7,708 bases of DNA from Treponema sp. (lineage in GTDB: Bacteria > Spirochaetota > Spirochaetia > Treponematales > Treponemataceae): the NCBI GenBank assembly GCA_017453705.1, contig JAFTEK010000362.1, positions 1-7,708 of the forward strand, written 5' to 3'. The notes beneath the pieces were generated by a model. It had not been told where the DNA came from. It saw nothing but the letters and a program-made list of their open reading frames with translations, and did no database searches. This document shows, piece after piece, positions 1-5,528 of the stretch. The position numbers and the translations under genes are program-made. Numbering within the stretch: position 1 is the first letter of the stretch; every line of letters starts with the position of its first letter.

Positions 1-154
1 CATAATCCACCTCCGCGTTGCTGCCCGCCTGCTCCCGGTGCCAGCAGTACAGCTCCGGCTTCTCGTAGCAGGGGGCGGCTTTCATCAGCTCCGTCCCGAC
101 GAAGGTTTCTGCCAGCGCCCCCTTGTTGATTACGGCAAGGTACAGCTGACGGAA
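1..154 (-). pseudogene. C-terminal fragment of a DUF4143-type AAA ATPase, 5' end missing
   Basis: Read on the minus strand from about 154 to the left edge, the frame gives a stretch containing INKGALAETFVGTEL, then PELYCWHRE and GSNAEVDY. These match in order the conserved C-terminal block of the large family of ATPases with an AAA_14 domain followed by DUF4143. Family members are about 380-450 residues long, with the P-loop ATPase near the N-terminus. Here only about 50 residues of the last third are visible, and the gene runs off the window. The frame continues open upstream without an ATG, GTG or TTG between this block and the antiporter stop at 223-225, and recognisable homology stops near position 150. 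The ATPase half is therefore absent. I infer a remnant truncated at its 5' end. A frameshifted gene is the alternative, but I saw no P-loop in other frames nearby. Family assignment is fairly sure; pseudogene status is an inference. Confidence 0.7.
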
Positions 155-180
155 GGCTGCACGGCGGGGCTTGCGGCAGG

Positions 181-196
181 CCCGGCGGTTGCCGGG
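181..196 (-). terminator. GC-rich hairpin just after the antiporter gene
   Basis: CCCGGC and GCCGGG form a perfect 6-bp stem with a 4-base loop, 26 bp downstream of the antiporter stop codon. The position suits the end of an antiporter transcript, but no T-run follows on the minus strand, so it does not look like a standard intrinsic terminator. It may only be a GC-rich accident. Confidence 0.22.
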
Positions 197-222
197 ACGG
201 AGCTTTCGCCGGAAGCCTACTT

Positions 223-1797
223 CTAGCCGTCCTGCTTTGCAGCACGGTTTTCCATCTGGAACGCCCCGTAGAACTGTTCGAGCATGTCGTACACCAGCTC
301 CCGCACGAACAGGACGCTGCTTGCCGGGGCTTGGATGAGCAGGAGGCCTCCGTCGGTGTGCGCCGAAAGAGAGATGATTTTCTTCCGAGCCTGAAACATT
401 CCGTCTGTCACATTCCTCATCTGTACATAAAAACCCTTGCGCAAAAGGTCATGCACAAGGAGTTGCAGGGCCATATAAGCCACGTCCGGCATCCCAAAGT
501 CGTATTCCATGCTTTCGGTCTCCAAGCCTTCGACAGGGGTTCTTGTGCCAGAGCCTTTGACCTTTAGCGAAAGCGAAAGAAGTGGGGGTGCAAGCAGGGT
601 TGTAACCAGTGTCATCAGAATCACCACACCAAAAAGCTTTTGGTCGATTATACCGGCGGAAAGCCCAATTCCTGCGACAATCAGGGCAACTTCCCCGCGT
701 GGAACCATACCAGCCCCTATCCTGAGCGCTCCCTTCATGTTAAATCCAAGGGTAAGTGCAGGACCACCGCAGCCCAGAAGTTTTGCCGCGACCGCGACAA
801 GAGTGTACAAAGCCCCGAAAAGCAGAACATCTGCATGAAGAAGCTGTGTAACGTCCACGCTCATACCCATTACGGCAAAAAACACCGGCACAAAGAATTT
901 GTACAGGGGACGAATTCTCTCCTGCACAACCGGGGCAATGTCCGTCCGCGAAAGGGCGAGTCCCGCAGTGTAAGAGCCGATTATCATAGCAAGCCCCTGC
1001 TTCTCGAACAAGCCAGCCAAGAAAAGTGCGAATCCGAAGGCCGCTATAGAGAAATCTATCGTTCCCCCGAACAATCTGACAAAGCGGGCTATCTCCTTGG
1101 AAAGAGCGATACAAAGCACCGTCACCACAAGCCATATTCCAAAAGCCTTGAGGGCGATGAGGGCTACAGCCCCCCCTGAGAGCTGCCCGCCGCCTCCCAA
1201 AGCTGTTACAATTCCCATGACAACAGCAAGAAGGACGATTCCCAGCACATCATCAAAGACAGCTGCCGCCAGTATGGTGACACCTTCCGGGCTGTCCATT
1301 TTTTTCTTGTCAGAAAGTATGCGGGCTGTGATTCCAACAGAAGTGGCTGTTGACATAATGCCAAGGAAAAGGCAACGAACGTCCATAAAGGAAGTTCCCA
1401 GCATAAACATGGAAAGCACATCCCCCAGGACAAATGAGAAGATGACACCGCCAAGACCTATTATCCCCCCGGACAGGGAATAACGTATGAAAAGCGAAAG
1501 GTCTGTCTCCAGTCCGCTGGCAAAAAGCAGGACAACGGATGCTATTTGTCCTATTGCATACAGCTCAGGACTCACAGCCATACTTCCCGACTGAAGGGGA
1601 AAAAGACCATTCGGAAAACCAAGGAAACCCACGGATCCAAGAGCATAAGGACCTATGACGACTCCCGCCAAGAGTTCCCCCAAAACGGAAGGTATACCTA
1701 TCTTTGCGGCAAGCCTTCCGAAAATCCGAACCGCAAATATAATGAGCGCAAGCTGGAACACTAGAATCGTGATAGCCTGCGTAGATGATTGTTCCAT
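223..1797 (-). CDS. CPA2-family cation:proton antiporter (Kef/NapA-like) with C-terminal soluble tail
   Basis: This 524-residue inner-membrane protein should exchange Na+ or K+ for H+ across the cytoplasmic membrane. Residues 1-410 are almost wholly hydrophobic and fit the 12-13 helix CPA2 fold. The TATS stretch (151-154) resembles the unwound part of helix 4. AAVFDDVLGI (178-187) carries the paired aspartates D182-D183 that bind the ion in electrogenic CPA2 proteins. K300, before FFVPVFFAVMGM, sits where NapA and Kef proteins carry a conserved lysine. GMVPRGEVALI (363-373) is the usual late R/GE motif. Residues 411-524 form a soluble tail with no recognisable TrkA-N (Rossmann) nucleotide-binding motif, unlike true KefB/KefC. 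The ATG at 1797 has AAGGA 11 bases upstream. No partner gene is adjacent: the ATPase remnant lies downstream and repeat-rich DNA upstream. Ion preference cannot be told from the sequence. Third codon positions are T-rich compared with the plus-strand genes. Confidence 0.93.
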   Translation of the reverse strand: MEQSSTQAITILVFQLALIIFAVRIFGRLAAKIGIPSVLGELLAGVVIGPYALGSVGFLGFPNGLFPLQSGSMAVSPELYAIGQIASVVLLFASGLETDLSLFIRYSLSGGIIGLGGVIFSFVLGDVLSMFMLGTSFMDVRCLFLGIMSTATSVGITARILSDKKKMDSPEGVTILAAAVFDDVLGIVLLAVVMGIVTALGGGGQLSGGAVALIALKAFGIWLVVTVLCIALSKEIARFVRLFGGTIDFSIAAFGFALFLAGLFEKQGLAMIIGSYTAGLALSRTDIAPVVQERIRPLYKFFVPVFFAVMGMSVDVTQLLHADVLLFGALYTLVAVAAKLLGCGGPALTLGFNMKGALRIGAGMVPRGEVALIVAGIGLSAGIIDQKLFGVVILMTLVTTLLAPPLLSLSLKVKGSGTRTPVEGLETESMEYDFGMPDVAYMALQLLVHDLLRKGFYVQMRNVTDGMFQARKKIISLSAHTDGGLLLIQAPASSVLFVRELVYDMLEQFYGAFQMENRAAKQDG

Positions 1798-1879
1798 AAT
1801 ACAACAATTCCTTACTAATAAAGCAAAAAAATGAGAAAAACCAAAATGTCAGTAGTGATAAGGTAAGAACTTATTTGTA

Positions 1880-2314
1880 TCAGAAAAGGCTTTGCAAGAG
1901 AGCCGTAAAAAGATTCAATTTATGCAACAAGCGGACAGGCTGTTGCGAATGACAGGATATGACAAAATTAGCACTGACAAGACCAAGACCCGATTCTGCT
2001 TTATACAAGATGGCTGGATTACAGCCATGATTATTCCGTCCTATGTCATCCTTCCGGGCAAAAAGGCTGTCCTCAGGGCACCGGGTCTTTAGGATGCAGA
2101 TTGTATCTCCTTCAGAAGAGGATGCAATATAGGAGCTGATCTTTCCTTCCGTGCCCAACACGCATGAGCGAAACGACGAAGCCTCATCATGCAGCGATGC
2201 CGCACCACTGAACACGAGCAGCAGGGAGAACAGAATGACTAGGGGTTTGCACCCTACAAGGTCATGCTTCATAGCATCCAGTATAACGTAAGGAACACTC
2301 TGTTTCAAGTTCAC
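1880..2314 (-). CDS. Doubtful small ORF with a signal-peptide-like N-terminus
   Basis: I do not recognise this 144-residue product. The GTG at 2314 has a good AGGGG ribosome site 6 bases upstream; an ATG at 2272 would give 130 residues but has only a weak site. From that ATG the N-terminus reads as a possible signal peptide: MKHDLVGCK, a hydrophobic run PLVILFSLLLVF, then SGAAS as a candidate signal peptidase I site. The rest contains several cysteines and no known motif. A perfect TATAAT on the minus strand at 2381-2386 could be its -10, but no convincing -35 accompanies it. Against the gene, most of its length coincides with repeat-like DNA (1943-2265), and its last third reads like translated intergenic repeat. 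It may be a real small secreted protein, a gene whose end was replaced by repeats, or no gene at all. Confidence 0.3.
   Translation of the reverse strand: MNLKQSVPYVILDAMKHDLVGCKPLVILFSLLLVFSGAASLHDEASSFRSCVLGTEGKISSYIASSSEGDTICILKTRCPEDSLFARKDDIGRNNHGCNPAILYKAESGLGLVSANFVISCHSQQPVRLLHKLNLFTALLQSLF
1943..2265. repeat. Stretch of repeat-like, hairpin-forming intergenic DNA
   Basis: Much of the 574-bp gap between the antiporter and purC looks built from dispersed-repeat sequence. At 2166-2182 GAGCGAAACGACGAAGC differs by one base from GAGCGAAGCGACGAAGC, a core I recall from intergenic repeats of many bacterial genomes. At 1943-1956 TTGCGAATGACAGG has the same flavour, and ATGACA is repeated 10 bp apart (1949-1954 and 1959-1964). 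ATGGCTG/CAGCCAT (2010-2016 and 2022-2028) is a perfect 7-bp hairpin with a 5-base loop. ATGACTAGGG (2235-2244) pairs with CCCTA (2252-2256) and GTCAT (2261-2265) around a 7-base loop, with a 4-base bulge. The inverted repeats are visible directly; membership of a dispersed family is inferred from memory. I see nothing definite in 1798-1879 beyond A/T-rich leader DNA before the antiporter. Confidence 0.45.
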
Positions 2315-2317
2315 GAA

Positions 2318-2341
2318 TTGCCCCTAGTCCAACAGGGGCAA
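2318..2341. promoter_or_regulatory. Perfect 8-bp inverted repeat before purC
   Basis: TTGCCCCT (2318-2325) and AGGGGCAA (2334-2341) are exact inverted copies around an 8-base spacer. The repeat ends 6 bp before the proposed purC -10 box, so a protein bound there could block or help RNA polymerase. On the minus strand the same hairpin contains the AGGGG ribosome site of the small ORF starting at 2314. No T-run follows on either strand, so a terminator is unlikely. It does not resemble a PurR site that I know. Confidence 0.5.
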
Positions 2342-2347
2342 AAGCGG

Positions 2348-2353
2348 TAGAAT
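2348..2353 (+). promoter_or_regulatory. Candidate -10 box of the purC promoter
   Basis: TAGAAT is one base from the TATAAT consensus and lies 18 bp before the purC start codon. At a 17-bp spacing the -35 position (2325-2330, TAGTCC) matches TTGACA poorly, so the promoter would need help or another -35. The predicted transcript would begin near 2360, just before the GAGG ribosome site at 2362-2365. The same TAGAAT box is found before hisG. Confidence 0.35.
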
Positions 2354-2371
2354 GGCGGGGCGAGGTAAGCT

Positions 2372-3217
2372 ATGAAAAAGATTATAAGCGGCAAGGTCCG
2401 CGAGGTGTACGACCTTGAGGACGGCAGGATGGTCATCGTGACGACGGACAGGATTTCCGCCTTTGACGTGATACTGCCCGTGACGATTCCCGGCAAGGGT
2501 CAGGTGCTCAACGCCCTGTCCAAGTTCTGGTTTGACTATACCAAGGATCTGGTGAAAAGCCACCTCATCTCCTGCGACTGCAAGGATATGCCCGCCGACT
2601 TCCAGAAGAGCGAGTTTGAAGGGCGGGCCATGCTCGTAAAAAAGCTCAAGATGGTTCCTTACGAAGTCATCGTGCGCGGCTATATGTTCGGCAGCATGTA
2701 TGAGGCATACAAGAAAGGCGAGCCTTTCCTCGGCACCAAATTCACCAAGAGCTACCAGCAGGCGGAAAAACTGGACGAGCCGCTTGTGACACCCAGCACC
2801 AAGGCAGCGGAAGGGCATGACATAAACGTGACCTTGGACGCAATGAAAAAAGACCTTGGTGCAGACCTTGGTAGTAAGATTGAAAAGGCCGCGCTGTCCA
2901 TCTACAAAAGATGCTACGACTATGCCTACTCAAAGGGCATCATAATCGCAGACACCAAGTTTGAGTTCGGACTGGACGAGAACGGGGAGCTTGTGCTGGG
3001 AGACGAGGTACTTACACCTGACTCCAGCCGCTTCTGGAACCGCGACACTTACAAGGTCGGCTCTTCCCCCGCCAGCTACGACAAGCAGTTTGTCCGTGAC
3101 TGGCTCAAGGACAACAAGCTCGACGGCAAGGCGGACATAAAGGCGATTCCCCAGGACATCGTGGACAAGACAGCCGCACTTTACCGCGAGTGCCAGACCC
3201 GCCTGACAGGTAACTGA
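2372..3217 (+). CDS. purC: Phosphoribosylaminoimidazole-succinocarboxamide synthase (SAICAR synthetase)
   Basis: PurC joins CAIR and L-aspartate using ATP to make SAICAR, a late step of de novo purine synthesis in the cytoplasm. The 281-residue protein is slightly longer than typical bacterial PurC (about 235-240 residues) and shorter than the yeast form (about 305). The N-terminal ATP-grasp-like half begins with ISGKVREVYDL (5-15), holding the glycine-lysine-rich ATP loop, then TTDRISAFDVILP (24-36). VPYEVIVRGYMFGS (95-108) is the first family signature. IADTKFEFG (192-200) and LVLGDEVLTPDSSRFW (207-222) make up the second and carry the metal and substrate acids. The ATG has GAGG 6 bases upstream. 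No other pur gene is in the window. The gene is followed by a 112-bp gap before hisG, with its own structure and promoter, so purC may be transcribed separately. Confidence 0.97.
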   Translation: MKKIISGKVREVYDLEDGRMVIVTTDRISAFDVILPVTIPGKGQVLNALSKFWFDYTKDLVKSHLISCDCKDMPADFQKSEFEGRAMLVKKLKMVPYEVIVRGYMFGSMYEAYKKGEPFLGTKFTKSYQQAEKLDEPLVTPSTKAAEGHDINVTLDAMKKDLGADLGSKIEKAALSIYKRCYDYAYSKGIIIADTKFEFGLDENGELVLGDEVLTPDSSRFWNRDTYKVGSSPASYDKQFVRDWLKDNKLDGKADIKAIPQDIVDKTAALYRECQTRLTGN

Positions 3218-3226
3218 TAGGCGCAG

Positions 3227-3284
3227 CAGTTTCAAAAGTCCTAAGTGTTGGCAACAACACATTGCCGCGCACTCTTTGAAACTG
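3227..3284. repeat. Nested inverted repeat between purC and hisG
   Basis: CAGTTTCAAA (3227-3236) and TTTGAAACTG (3275-3284) are perfect 10-bp inverted copies; AGT (3237-3239) and ACT (3271-3273) extend the stem past one bulged C. Inside, GTGTTG/CAACAC (3245-3250 and 3255-3260) closes a GCAA loop of the GNRA type. The alternative GGCAA/TTGCC (3250-3254 and 3262-3266) uses overlapping bases and cannot form at the same time. The structure starts 10 bp after the purC stop and ends 6 bp before the hisG -35 box. No T-run follows directly. It may shape the purC 3' end or bind a regulator of hisG. Confidence 0.6.
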
Positions 3285-3290
3285 TGACAC

Positions 3291-3319
3291 TTGTAACAAA
3301 AGGCGTTTTTCTGTAGAAT
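3291..3319 (+). promoter_or_regulatory. Candidate sigma-70 promoter for hisG
   Basis: TTGTAA (3291-3296) and TAGAAT (3314-3319) are separated by exactly 17 bp, the optimal spacing, and match the -35 and -10 consensus at 4 and 5 of 6 positions. The expected start of transcription, near 3325-3327, is only 3-5 bases before the hisG ATG. The promoter would drive hisG and, by spacing, the protease and GH5 genes. Confidence 0.6.
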
Positions 3320-3329
3320 AACAGCCACT

Positions 3330-4202
3330 ATGGAGAAACTAAGAATCCTTCTGGCGAAGGGCAGGATTTACGAGTCGGTATACGAGCTTTTGAACGATGT
3401 GGGCATTACGATGCACCTTCCCGACAGAACTTACTTCCCGTTCACCAACCAGAAGGATCTTGCATTCCAGGTGGTCAAACCCCAGATTGTGAGCGCACTG
3501 CTCGCCGCAGGGAGAGCCGACGTAGGCTTCTCCGGCAAGGACTGGGTTTACGAGAACGGTGTCCAAGACCAAGTGGAAGAGGTGATGGATTTGGGCTTTG
3601 ACCCGGTGCGGATTGTCGCCGCCATCCCTGACAACCGTGACTTTGACGAGATTCTTTCCAAGCCCGTGACAATCGCAACGGAATACCAAAAGCTCAGCAC
3701 CGACTGGGCGGCCTCCCGCAAACTCAAGGCGACGATTTTCCGCACATGGGGAACCAGCGAAGGCTTCGTGCAGGACAGGCCGGAGTCCATAGCGCAGATA
3801 CTCATTGACAACACAAGCACCGGCTCTTCCCTCCACGCCAACCACCTCAAGATTACGGACACGCTCATGGAATCTTCCACCAGGCTCTATGCCAGCAGGG
3901 AGTCAATGAGCGACCCGGACAAAAAACGCAAGATTCTGGAGCTGAAGATGCTCTTCGAGGCTGTCCTTGCAGCCCGCGACCGGGTTATGCTGGAGATGAA
4001 CGTTGCCTCGGACAAATTCGACGCGCTTGTAAAGGGGCTTCCATCTATGAAAAGCCCCACCGTCAGCCCTCTCTTTGGCGGAGACGGCTATGCGGTCAAA
4101 ATAGCCGTGAAAAAAGGCGAGGTCCCAACCCTCCTGCCCGCCCTCCAGTCGCTCGGCGCAACGGACATCGTTGAGTACGAGCTTAGGAAGGTAATGCTCT
4201 AG
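3330..4202 (+). CDS. hisG: ATP phosphoribosyltransferase, long form, divergent
   Basis: HisG condenses ATP with PRPP to phosphoribosyl-ATP, the first committed step of histidine synthesis. The 290-residue length and domain order fit the long, hexameric form that needs no HisZ. The N-terminal catalytic part starts LAKGRIYESVYELL (8-21), then RADVGFSGKDW (62-72) and RIVAAIPDN (94-102). IDNTSTGSSLHANHL (159-173) is the PRPP-binding loop. Residues about 200-290 form the ACT-like HisG_C domain, including LPSMKSPTVSPLF (237-249), which in relatives binds histidine for feedback inhibition. The segment before the PRPP loop (VQDRPESIAQILID) lacks the usual alanine/glycine-rich GLADAIVD pattern, so the protein is an outlier. 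No purine-rich ribosome site precedes the ATG, and the promoter suggests a nearly leaderless mRNA. No other his gene is in view. The family call is firm; in vivo activity in histidine synthesis is inferred. Confidence 0.9.
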   Translation: MEKLRILLAKGRIYESVYELLNDVGITMHLPDRTYFPFTNQKDLAFQVVKPQIVSALLAAGRADVGFSGKDWVYENGVQDQVEEVMDLGFDPVRIVAAIPDNRDFDEILSKPVTIATEYQKLSTDWAASRKLKATIFRTWGTSEGFVQDRPESIAQILIDNTSTGSSLHANHLKITDTLMESSTRLYASRESMSDPDKKRKILELKMLFEAVLAARDRVMLEMNVASDKFDALVKGLPSMKSPTVSPLFGGDGYAVKIAVKKGEVPTLLPALQSLGATDIVEYELRKVML

Positions 4203-4205
4203 GCA

Positions 4206-5510
4206 ATGCAGGACAAGCCCTTTCTCCTGATATTCATCATAGCCTCGACGCTCAACTTCCTGCTGGTACAAGCCTTGGAGTTCATAGACTTCCGAGCAAG
4301 GAAAAAGAACGGAAGCCAGGTTCCCAAGGAGCTGTTCGGCTATGCGGACTCCAAGCTGCTCAAAAAAACAGCCGATTACGAGAATGAGAAATACCGCCTG
4401 TTCATCCCGGAGCACATCGCCTCATTTGTCCTGTCGCTTGTCCTGGTTCTCTCAGGCTTCTACGTGGCGGTCTACAAGCAGCTCAGCCTGACGACTGGCA
4501 GCATATATATCACAGCCCTGCTTTTCTTTATTATCAGCTCAATCCCTCAGTCAATCCTTTCCATACCCTTCGACTTCAAGAGGGAATTTGACATAGAAAG
4601 GCGGTACGGATTTTCCACCACGACGCTGGGCACCTGGATTCTGGACGGGCTAAAGTCCATCATAATAGGTCTGCTTTTATCCTGCCCCCTGATTCTGCTG
4701 GCAGTCCTACTCCTGCTATACATGCCGGGGCACTGGTGGCTGCTCCTTTCATGCGTATACATAGCCTTCTCGCTGTCACTGACCTTCCTGTACCCACTGG
4801 TCATAGCCCCTATATTCAACAAGTTTACCCCTCTGGAGTCCACGGAACTCAAGAACAGGCTGGAGGCACTGCTACAGAAGACAGGCTTCCAGTCACAGGG
4901 CATTTTCGTGATGGATGCCTCACGCCGCAGCAAGCACAGCAACGCATATTTCACCGGCATTGGCAAGAGCAAGCGGGTCGTTCTATACGACACACTGCTG
5001 GAGCAGCTTTCCATTGACGAAACCGAGTCTGTCCTTGCCCACGAGCTTGGGCATTACAAGCTCAACCACATAGTCCGCAGGCTGGCGGCAGCCATACCGC
5101 TCACGGTCTTGTTCCTATTTGCAATCAGCGTCATCGTTAAGATGCCCTCCCTGTACAGCTCTTTTGGCTTTCAGACAGAGACTTCCATCATAGTGGATGG
5201 GGAGATGAGGATTGAGCACACACTTCCATACATACACTTCATCGGGGTGTTCCTCTGCGCACTGATAACCGAACCGTTTGGCATCCTTCTCGCCCCCGTG
5301 TCCAACTTCTTTAGCCGTCGCGATGAATTCCAGGCGGACGCTTTCTCAGCCGAGACCTGCGGCAGGAGCCGCAGCCTGGTAACAGCACTCATAAAGCTGC
5401 ACAAGGAGAATTTGAGCGAGCTTACCCCTCCCAAGATATACAGCGTGTTCAATTACAACCACCCTCCCCTACTGGAACGCATCCGCGCCCTGGGGAAAGC
5501 AAACAAATAG
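4206..5510 (+). CDS. Ste24-like M48 family membrane zinc metalloprotease
   Basis: This 434-residue integral membrane protease belongs to family M48A, whose eukaryotic members (Ste24/ZMPSTE24) cleave prenylated CAAX proteins. Bacteria lack that substrate, and the bacterial members' role, probably membrane-protein quality control, is poorly known. VLAHELGHYKLNH (277-289) has the HExxH zinc motif with H279, E280 and H283. The third ligand is E374 in FSRRDEFQADAF (369-380). NAYFTGIGKSKRVVLYDTLL (246-265) and the closing SVFNYNHPPLLERI (413-426) are family-typical. I count about seven membrane spans, near 6-27, 69-92, 98-118, 150-172, 177-198, 293-312 and 342-366. The start lies 3 bases after the hisG stop, in the same frame. 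AGGAAGG is 14 bases upstream, too far for a strong site, so translation is probably coupled to hisG. The length equals that of typical Ste24 proteins. Confidence 0.92.
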   Translation: MQDKPFLLIFIIASTLNFLLVQALEFIDFRARKKNGSQVPKELFGYADSKLLKKTADYENEKYRLFIPEHIASFVLSLVLVLSGFYVAVYKQLSLTTGSIYITALLFFIISSIPQSILSIPFDFKREFDIERRYGFSTTTLGTWILDGLKSIIIGLLLSCPLILLAVLLLLYMPGHWWLLLSCVYIAFSLSLTFLYPLVIAPIFNKFTPLESTELKNRLEALLQKTGFQSQGIFVMDASRRSKHSNAYFTGIGKSKRVVLYDTLLEQLSIDETESVLAHELGHYKLNHIVRRLAAAIPLTVLFLFAISVIVKMPSLYSSFGFQTETSIIVDGEMRIEHTLPYIHFIGVFLCALITEPFGILLAPVSNFFSRRDEFQADAFSAETCGRSRSLVTALIKLHKENLSELTPPKIYSVFNYNHPPLLERIRALGKANK

Positions 5511-5528
5511 ACAAACAGGAAGCAGTAT

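Noticed and set aside
38..226. Plus-strand 62-residue open frame at the left edge
   Set aside because: It is antisense to the DUF4143 block, which has clear homology; the plus frame has no recognisable motif.
640..1179. Plus-strand 179-residue open frame
   Set aside because: It lies antisense inside the antiporter, is lysine/histidine-rich and has no motif; the antiporter reading is intact throughout.
1798..1879. Promoter or terminator before the antiporter
   Set aside because: CTGACA and several T-rich hexamers are present on the minus strand, but no -35/-10 pair has good spacing. The ATAAG/CTTAT stem is only 5 bp and AT-rich, so I make no call.
2010..2028. Intrinsic terminator from the ATGGCTG/CAGCCAT hairpin
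   Set aside because: No T-run follows on either strand and no gene end is near; better explained as part of the repeat-like DNA.
2381..2386. Perfect TATAAT on the minus strand inside the first purC codons
   Set aside because: No matching -35 lies at 16-18 bp, and the A/T-rich codons for Lys-Ile-Ile create it easily; kept only as a weak possibility for the small ORF.
2324..2818. Minus-strand 164-residue open frame over purC
   Set aside because: Antisense to purC in a GC-rich gene where shadow frames are common; no family resemblance.
3903..4415. Minus-strand 170-residue open frame across the hisG/protease junction
   Set aside because: It spans two well-supported genes on the other strand and shows no motif or ribosome site.
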